Positions 59,489 to 64,000 of a DNA stretch of 64,000 bases are shown here, piece by piece. The stretch spans positions 1 through 64,000 of the IMG/VR virus record IMGVR_UViG_3300017977_000066, one strand, 5' to 3'. Positions within the stretch are counted from its first letter, which is position 1, and every line of letters starts with the position of its first letter. The position numbers and the translations under genes are program-made. The DNA is from a virus. The notes beneath the pieces were generated by a model. The model was given only the letters and a program-made list of their open reading frames with translations. It was not told the DNA's origin and ran no database searches.

Positions 59489-61513
59489 ATGATAAAAGCA
59501 GGTATAGAAACATTAATAAGGCCACAACTTAATGATGAGGTCATAACTCATATAGAAACTTTCTTCGGTAAGCTACATAAACTCTGTACGCAATTCTATA
59601 TTAAAGACATTATAACACCTAGTGAGTTCAATACTTCTTTTACTAAACTACAAGAGGAGTTCGATACTATCATCTATAATAGATTTAATTTCCATATCAC
59701 TATGAAACCATACTCTACATTTGCTATATTACCTATCTTTAATCAAGACCTAAAAGTAACTAAACCTTTGTCAATTACTAAAGATATTAAGAAAGCTTTA
59801 AAACAGATAAAAGAGTTTTCCTACTATATAGAAGATAATGAAGTTCTTATAGATACTAAGAATGCTAAGTTCCATAACTTCAAAGATACGTGGGTCATGA
59901 CATATCTCATAGACCCTGAGATGATACCATTGCTAACGGCTAGAGACTTCACCGTTATAACACTACATGAGATAGGGCATGTATTCACTCTTATAGAGAT
60001 GTATAGTAATACTACTAGACAAACAGCTAGTTTATCAAAAGCTTTATTATCCATAGATCCATATGGCGAACTATGTAAGTACATAGGCATCAGTAAGAAA
60101 GATAAAGATAATACTAAAGATGTTAGCCTATTGTTATATGATAAAGTAGATGATGATATGGAAAAAGTATTCTTAGCCTATGGTAGAGATGATGTAGATA
60201 CTGATTCTGAATATGAAGCAGATGATTTCGTTTCTAAGTTCGGGTTAAGTGGTGACCTTACTACTACACTTGTTAAGCTAACAGATGCTGAAAAGTTAGG
60301 TCTATCTAGAGCCCCAATATTATTTTTAACCATGACTACATTAGACAACTTAGCCTTCTTAATCTTGGCTGTACTTTTAGTGGATCTGCCTTTAGCCATC
60401 TCTTTAGTGGTAATAAGTATGTTAGTAAAGATAACTGTTTTCATATTTGATATAACTAATGTAACTAAAAATAGGAATCCATCTGGTGATGAACATGGTG
60501 ATTTTGGTACTAGAGTAGAACATCTTAGAGCTGGTATCATATCTGTTATAAGAACTACATCTTTAGATACTAAAGAGAAGAAACGGCTATTAAAACAACT
60601 AGATGCTATAGATAATAAGATAGATATCATCAATAAGAGTATATACAACTCCATACTAGGCTCTCTAGTTAACGATCTACTTAAACCTAACCTTAATATA
60701 CGGGATGAGCTTTCAAGTCTCTTATCGTCTCTTATAGACAATGAGCTTTATGTAAGTCAGGCAAGATTCGGAGTTGGAGTTGAAAATAGATTAGCAGCTA
60801 TAAAACCAAATGTCTTCATAACTAAAGATTCTTTATTCTCTAACTGGTTAGTTAATATCTTTAATAACACTGAAGATAAAATATTCTCTACACTAAATGA
60901 GCTATTGGATAAGTATGGGTTATACGTGGAATATAAAGATGGTTCATTAACAGTAAGATCTTTCAATGACTTAACAATATCTACTGGTATATCTACTATA
61001 GCCTTTATCCCTGTAGAGACAAGTGAAACTATCATAACACTAACACTAGATGCCGTTAAGCTAAATTATCTTCTAGCTAATGATAAAATAACAGTATACG
61101 ATATACAGAAGATACAACTTACAGATACTAAGTTCCTATATCTGGTAGAAGTAGAGAGATGCAAACATATAAGCTATAAGAGTGAGCTTGGTGAACAACT
61201 AAATAAACTTGTAGATGATATGGATGCTGCTGTTACTAGACATAGAGAAGAGTATGGTAGTTCTACAGCTGCTGTGCAGTTAGACATCATGTTAGCATCA
61301 GATGTCCCTAACCTAGACTTATTAAAAACAGACCTTATGTTAGCTAGATCTACTATAGATGGGTTACCTAATACAGCAGCTATAAATCTAGATCTACATA
61401 TGGGTAACATCATGCTTAATAAAACAGGTAGAATTGTTATAACAGATCCTATATACTATAGTGCTGGTTTAGCTAGTAAAGTTTCTAATGATATAGATAT
61501 AGATAACTTATAA
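59489..61513 (+). CDS. M48-like metallopeptidase fused to kinase-like C-terminal motif
   Basis: 674 residues behind ATAAGGACAC. H160-E161-I-G-H164 in ITLHEIGHVF is a zinc HExxH, and SEYEADDF at 240-247 fits the E-x-x-A-D third-ligand motif of M48/Ste24-type peptidases. Residues about 286-320 form a hydrophobic double segment (LAFLILAVLLVDLPLAISLVV and the following one), so it may be membrane-bound as M48 enzymes are. The last 45 residues read LDLHMGNIMLN and then IVITDP, which resembles the H-x-G-N and D-x-D/N loop of aminoglycoside/protein-kinase-like folds, but the N-terminal kinase lobe is not evident. Late-type control. A virion or maturation protease is possible. Confidence 0.75.
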   Translation: MIKAGIETLIRPQLNDEVITHIETFFGKLHKLCTQFYIKDIITPSEFNTSFTKLQEEFDTIIYNRFNFHITMKPYSTFAILPIFNQDLKVTKPLSITKDIKKALKQIKEFSYYIEDNEVLIDTKNAKFHNFKDTWVMTYLIDPEMIPLLTARDFTVITLHEIGHVFTLIEMYSNTTRQTASLSKALLSIDPYGELCKYIGISKKDKDNTKDVSLLLYDKVDDDMEKVFLAYGRDDVDTDSEYEADDFVSKFGLSGDLTTTLVKLTDAEKLGLSRAPILFLTMTTLDNLAFLILAVLLVDLPLAISLVVISMLVKITVFIFDITNVTKNRNPSGDEHGDFGTRVEHLRAGIISVIRTTSLDTKEKKRLLKQLDAIDNKIDIINKSIYNSILGSLVNDLLKPNLNIRDELSSLLSSLIDNELYVSQARFGVGVENRLAAIKPNVFITKDSLFSNWLVNIFNNTEDKIFSTLNELLDKYGLYVEYKDGSLTVRSFNDLTISTGISTIAFIPVETSETIITLTLDAVKLNYLLANDKITVYDIQKIQLTDTKFLYLVEVERCKHISYKSELGEQLNKLVDDMDAAVTRHREEYGSSTAAVQLDIMLASDVPNLDLLKTDLMLARSTIDGLPNTAAINLDLHMGNIMLNKTGRIVITDPIYYSAGLASKVSNDIDIDNL

Positions 61514-61518
61514 CACAT

Positions 61519-61556
61519 ACTAGCAGGTAGTTTTGCCTGCTAGTAATTTTTTTATT
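61519..61556 (+). terminator. terminator after the metallopeptidase gene
   Basis: A 9-bp stem (61519-61527 with 61536-61544), then AATTTTTTTATT. Confidence 0.85.
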
Positions 61557-61602
61557 AATTATGCTGATATAAAAAACATAACGATGAGAAGGATTTATCA
61601 AT

Positions 61603-62073
61603 ATGAAAAATATAACTATAGCTTTTAAAAAGATCAGAGAAGACTCTGATTTAATAAGTAAAATCATAGGTTGGAAACAAGGCACTAAGTATAGCCATGT
61701 TGAGATAGGATTTGAAGTTAAACCTAGTGTATATAACTCACTAGTGGCGTTACCAGTAGATTCAGGTATATATTTAGAAGAGAAGATGTATTTCCATGAT
61801 AAATGGGATACCATGCAACTAGAAGTTACAGATAAACAATATGCATTAGCTATGCATATAGTGGATGGTTATGTTGGTAAGAGATACGATAAACTTGGCA
61901 TAGCAGGATTTGTATTACCAGTAAGAGACGAAGAGGGTGCGTGGTTCTGTAGTGAAGCTGTAGCTAATGTATTAAAATGCTTAGGCCATAAAGACATGTT
62001 CTATGTAGAACCTTCTAGAGTAGGTATTAAAAGACTATTAGAGATATTGGATTTTGAAAATAATAAAAAGTAG
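61603..62073 (+). CDS. permuted NlpC/P60 (YiiX-type) cysteine hydrolase
   Basis: 156 residues behind GAGAAGGAT. The circularly permuted papain-like order is visible: H32 in KYSHVEIGF comes first, then GKRYDKLGIAGF, then the nucleophile C116 in AWFCSEAVAN. Such enzymes cleave peptide or amide bonds, often in cell-wall peptides or in lipids. It has no signal peptide, so a virion-borne or cytoplasmic role is more likely than secretion. Single gene, ending ahead of the phuZ promoter. Confidence 0.8.
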   Translation: MKNITIAFKKIREDSDLISKIIGWKQGTKYSHVEIGFEVKPSVYNSLVALPVDSGIYLEEKMYFHDKWDTMQLEVTDKQYALAMHIVDGYVGKRYDKLGIAGFVLPVRDEEGAWFCSEAVANVLKCLGHKDMFYVEPSRVGIKRLLEILDFENNKK

Positions 62074-62093
62074 ATAACCATAGAGATTATGAC

Positions 62094-62113
62094 TTTATAT
62101 TACTAATATGAGC
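62094..62113 (+). promoter_or_regulatory. class A promoter for the phuZ-like gene
   Basis: TATATTAC at 62096-62103 followed by TAATATGAGCCTAGAGC. Confidence 0.7.
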
Positions 62114-62154
62114 CTAGAGCTTAAAATAAATTAAATAAACATAAGGAGCTACAC

Positions 62155-63198
62155 ATGACAGGTGTACTACATTTAATAGCTACTGGAGGTTGCGGTATCA
62201 ATCTCTTAGCCGATATAAAACCAGAGCTAGAGAAATTAGGAGGATCTTTCGCTAAGATCAAATATAGTTACATAGATACTACAGATAAGACCATACAAGC
62301 TCACGCTGATCTAGCTGAAGATTTTACTCTTATCAAAAGCAAAAGAGCTAGTGTTGACTCTATAGATGGTATGGGCGGAGAGAGAGCTTCCAAAGAAGCT
62401 ACTATGGATATTAATGCCAACATCAAAGAGTATGTAGATAAACTAACTAATGATGCTCATGTATACTATGTAGTCATATCTTCTGGTTCAGGTGCAAGTG
62501 GTAGTCTTATATCACCACTGCTAACTAAAGAGCTTTTAGCTAAAGGTTGTAATACAGTAGTAACACTTGTTGGTGATAGTAGTAACCTATTAGGTTTACA
62601 TAATACTATTAACACTATCTCTACATTCCAATCTATAGTTAGTGTAAAGAAAGGTAGAAAGAATCCAAGTGCTGCTTCTTTACCTATGATATATTATAGC
62701 AATACTGTAGATGGTAATACAACCCCATCTACTGAAAAAGCTGTTAACGATAGAGTATTTAAGATGTTATCTATCTTAGCTATGTATACTTCTGGTTCTA
62801 TACAAAATATAGATAATACAGATATGGGATTGTTCTTTAGAGCATCTAACTATAAATCTGTGGATGTTGATCCAGGTTTATATACACTAGGTGTGGCTAT
62901 AGGTAGTCTTGATGATAAATTAACAGTTATGGCCAGAACAGTTATAAGTGAAGATGAGTCTGTAGATGTTAAGATACCATTAGTACATAACAAGATAGGT
63001 ATAGCTGCTGATGACTTTAAAGAGTATTTTAAAGAGCTTCCTCTATACCTACTTTTAAGAACTGGTATCATGAATGTTGAAGTTAGAAAGCTTAAAGAGA
63101 CATTAGATAGTATGGAAGAGAAGCGCCATACTAACTATGAAGACATCGAGTCTTTAGATAGATCTGAACTAGATGATGATCTAGGAGTAGTAGTTTAA
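62155..63198 (+). CDS. phuZ: PhuZ-like phage tubulin
   Basis: 347 residues behind ATAAGGAGC. The N-terminal GTP loop ATGGCGINL (9-17) matches the tubulin/FtsZ first loop. YYVVISSGSGASGSLISPLL (104-123) is in the place of the GGGTGSG signature but reads SSGSGASGS. It is followed by NTVVTLVGDSSN and NTINTISTFQSI, patterns shared with PhuZ of 201phi2-1/phiKZ. The acidic tail (last 15 residues with DDD) is where PhuZ and tubulins carry filament-stabilising contacts. PhuZ forms the spindle that centres the phage nucleus and carries capsids. Early-type promoter. A divergent FtsZ-fold protein with another role is the alternative. Confidence 0.82.
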   Translation: MTGVLHLIATGGCGINLLADIKPELEKLGGSFAKIKYSYIDTTDKTIQAHADLAEDFTLIKSKRASVDSIDGMGGERASKEATMDINANIKEYVDKLTNDAHVYYVVISSGSGASGSLISPLLTKELLAKGCNTVVTLVGDSSNLLGLHNTINTISTFQSIVSVKKGRKNPSAASLPMIYYSNTVDGNTTPSTEKAVNDRVFKMLSILAMYTSGSIQNIDNTDMGLFFRASNYKSVDVDPGLYTLGVAIGSLDDKLTVMARTVISEDESVDVKIPLVHNKIGIAADDFKEYFKELPLYLLLRTGIMNVEVRKLKETLDSMEEKRHTNYEDIESLDRSELDDDLGVVV

Positions 63199-63207
63199 TA
63201 TATAGGT

Positions 63208-63249
63208 AGGTGAAGCATAGGCTTCATCTGCTTAGTTTTCATTTCTTTT
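63208..63249 (+). terminator. terminator after the phuZ-like gene
   Basis: A 9-bp stem with one G-U pair (63208-63216 with 63221-63229), then GCTTAGTTTTCATTTCTTTTTT. Confidence 0.8.
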
Positions 63250-63254
63250 TTAGC

Positions 63255-63274
63255 TATATATTACTTATACGAGA
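63255..63274 (+). promoter_or_regulatory. class A promoter for the 63372 operon
   Basis: TATATTAC at 63257-63264 followed by TTATACGAGACTAAG. A 13-codon frame (63320-63361) with AGGAGG in front lies before the first real gene and may be a leader peptide. Confidence 0.65.
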
Positions 63275-63319
63275 CTAAGATTATTTAATTAGCTCTAATT
63301 TAAAAAACAGGAGGCTAGG

Positions 63320-63361
63320 ATGCCGTTATATACCATTTATTACATGGTTTTAATAAAATGA
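63320..63361 (+). CDS. possible 13-residue leader peptide
   Basis: A short ATG frame (MPLYTIYYMVLIK) with a good CAGGAGG site, stop ten bases before the next gene's start. Translation is plausible from the ribosome binding site only. It may simply couple initiation at 63372. Confidence 0.3.
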   Translation: MPLYTIYYMVLIK

Positions 63362-63371
63362 AAGGATCAGT

Positions 63372-63656
63372 ATGGTTAAGAAGTATAGAGCATATGCTAT
63401 ACTCGTTAGATGTGATAAGCCACCTACTAAAGTAGATGTAGTTAGAAGCATGTACAAGTTACAGCTAGCTATTGATTTCGATAGATACAAACACATGCTT
63501 TATGGTCACTATCAGAGAGAGTCTACTGATATAAAGGTTTACGATCTCCTACTTAAGATATTCCAACTAGAGGAGCAGGTAGTACTTACTAATATAAGTA
63601 TTATTAATAAGGTAGTGAGGGTTGAGTTTATTTCACATAAGGAAGAAGTAATATGA
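63372..63656 (+). CDS. unknown basic protein, 94 residues
   Basis: Behind AAAGGATCAG. Basic, mixed alpha/beta, no recognised motif. The stop overlaps the next start as ATGA. Confidence 0.6.
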   Translation: MVKKYRAYAILVRCDKPPTKVDVVRSMYKLQLAIDFDRYKHMLYGHYQRESTDIKVYDLLLKIFQLEEQVVLTNISIINKVVRVEFISHKEEVI

Positions 63657-64000
63657 ATGTAAAGTTATTAGAAGATGGTATGATTTTGAACACTAATAAG
63701 TTTAAGATAACCTCTGTTATGGTATTAGATATACATAAATACCCGTATCTAAAAGAGTTTAATGATTCACTTAGAGAGCTAAAGTATGGTAGTGAAGCTA
63801 TATATAGTAGGGATAGTGTATTACCACTAGTTAAGTTCGGAGAGTATATAGAGGTAAATGGCTACCAAAGGTATATCCATAGCTTAGATGATTTTATTGA
63901 GTCTATTAAAGATAGTAAAACAACAATAACTCTTAATGGCATAAAATTTAATAAATCTATGGTAAGGTATATGGGTAATCTTTTAAGTACTACACCTCCA
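63653..64000 (+). CDS. 5' part of unknown protein (partial)
   Basis: ATG 63653 overlaps the previous TGA and has AAGGAAGAAG upstream. The frame stays open for 116 codons to the window edge. Lys/Asn/Tyr/Leu-rich, beta-helical mixture without recognised motif. Confidence 0.6.
   Translation, partial: MNVKLLEDGMILNTNKFKITSVMVLDIHKYPYLKEFNDSLRELKYGSEAIYSRDSVLPLVKFGEYIEVNGYQRYIHSLDDFIESIKDSKTTITLNGIKFNKSMVRYMGNLLSTTPP

Noticed and set aside
1-64000. CRISPR array, integrase, insertion sequence or transposase
   Set aside because: No regularly spaced direct repeats and no transposase or integrase motifs were seen. The only long repeats are the two-copy noncoding element and promoter-leader copies.

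Overview
The window is a 64 kb piece of an AT-rich (about one third G+C by eye) lytic jumbo bacteriophage genome of the phiKZ-like kind. The evidence is two separate sets of divergent multisubunit RNA polymerase subunits (a beta'-type fragment at 12130-13566, another at 35301-36911, a near-complete beta at 37506-41651), a PhuZ-like tubulin (62155-63198), a large terminase (49918-52056), a T4 gp21-like prohead protease (48756-49514), and 14 exact copies of TATATTAC, the element I recall from phiKZ-group early promoters. The host is probably Gram-negative, because there is a spanin pair (23175-23982) and there are exported muralytic enzymes. It is plausibly a member of Campylobacterota: the ThyX carries the Helicobacter/Campylobacter-style LQELARHR...SVKSSRYTL signature, and the dUTPase is the dimeric all-alpha type known from Campylobacter. 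I see no tRNA, CRISPR array or integrase.

Layout. 1-960: end of an unknown gene, a holin-like membrane protein and a small protein. 941-9604: nucleotide metabolism on the minus strand (NrdB, NrdA, dimeric dUTPase, RNase HI) interleaved with plus-strand unknowns and an exported muramidase. 9668-19898: early-type plus-strand genes (AAA+ ATPase, beta' fragment, HNH/AP2 endonuclease, decayed repeat gene, DHH phosphoesterase), with an SbcC/Rad50-like gene opposite. 19899-20627: gene-free, holding the first copy of a structured element. 20628-28030: baseplate spike, spanins, RuvC-like resolvase and unknown virion-type genes. 28039-41651: late block with a 2393-residue tail-associated protein (HEAAH motif, EF-hand, T4-type lysozyme) divergent from the presumed virion RNAP beta' and beta genes. 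41698-49908: accessory early genes, a second long gene-free stretch (45758-46885) with the second copy of the structured element, dCMP deaminase, a lytic transglycosylase, HNH and prohead protease. 49918-56250: terminase, ThyX with a decayed ThyX fragment behind it, and a tail-fibre/LamG operon. 56278-64000: RecJ operon, an M48-like metallopeptidase with a kinase-like C-terminal motif, a permuted NlpC/P60 enzyme, PhuZ and small unknowns.

Two signals organise expression. Class A (TATATTAC followed by TTATATGAG or TAATATGAG and often CTAGAGCTTAAA) occurs only on the plus strand, in front of probable early genes such as the 12130 beta' fragment, the AAA+ ATPase, DHH, RecJ, dCMP deaminase, PhuZ and many small unknowns. 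Class B (a TTTGAA-like core followed by an A/T run and then the ribosome binding site) lies on both strands in front of structural and other probably late genes, including both presumed virion RNAP genes. I infer that the 12130 beta' fragment belongs to the non-virion RNAP and the 35301/37506 pair to the virion RNAP. Most operons end in long perfect hairpins followed by T runs, several of them between convergent genes.

The most interesting material beyond ordinary genes is the duplicated structured noncoding element (59 of 60 bases identical, with a conserved long-range pairing), the second promoter class, the two HExxH fusion proteins, the divergent GTP-binding loop of the tubulin, and a set of decayed small genes.
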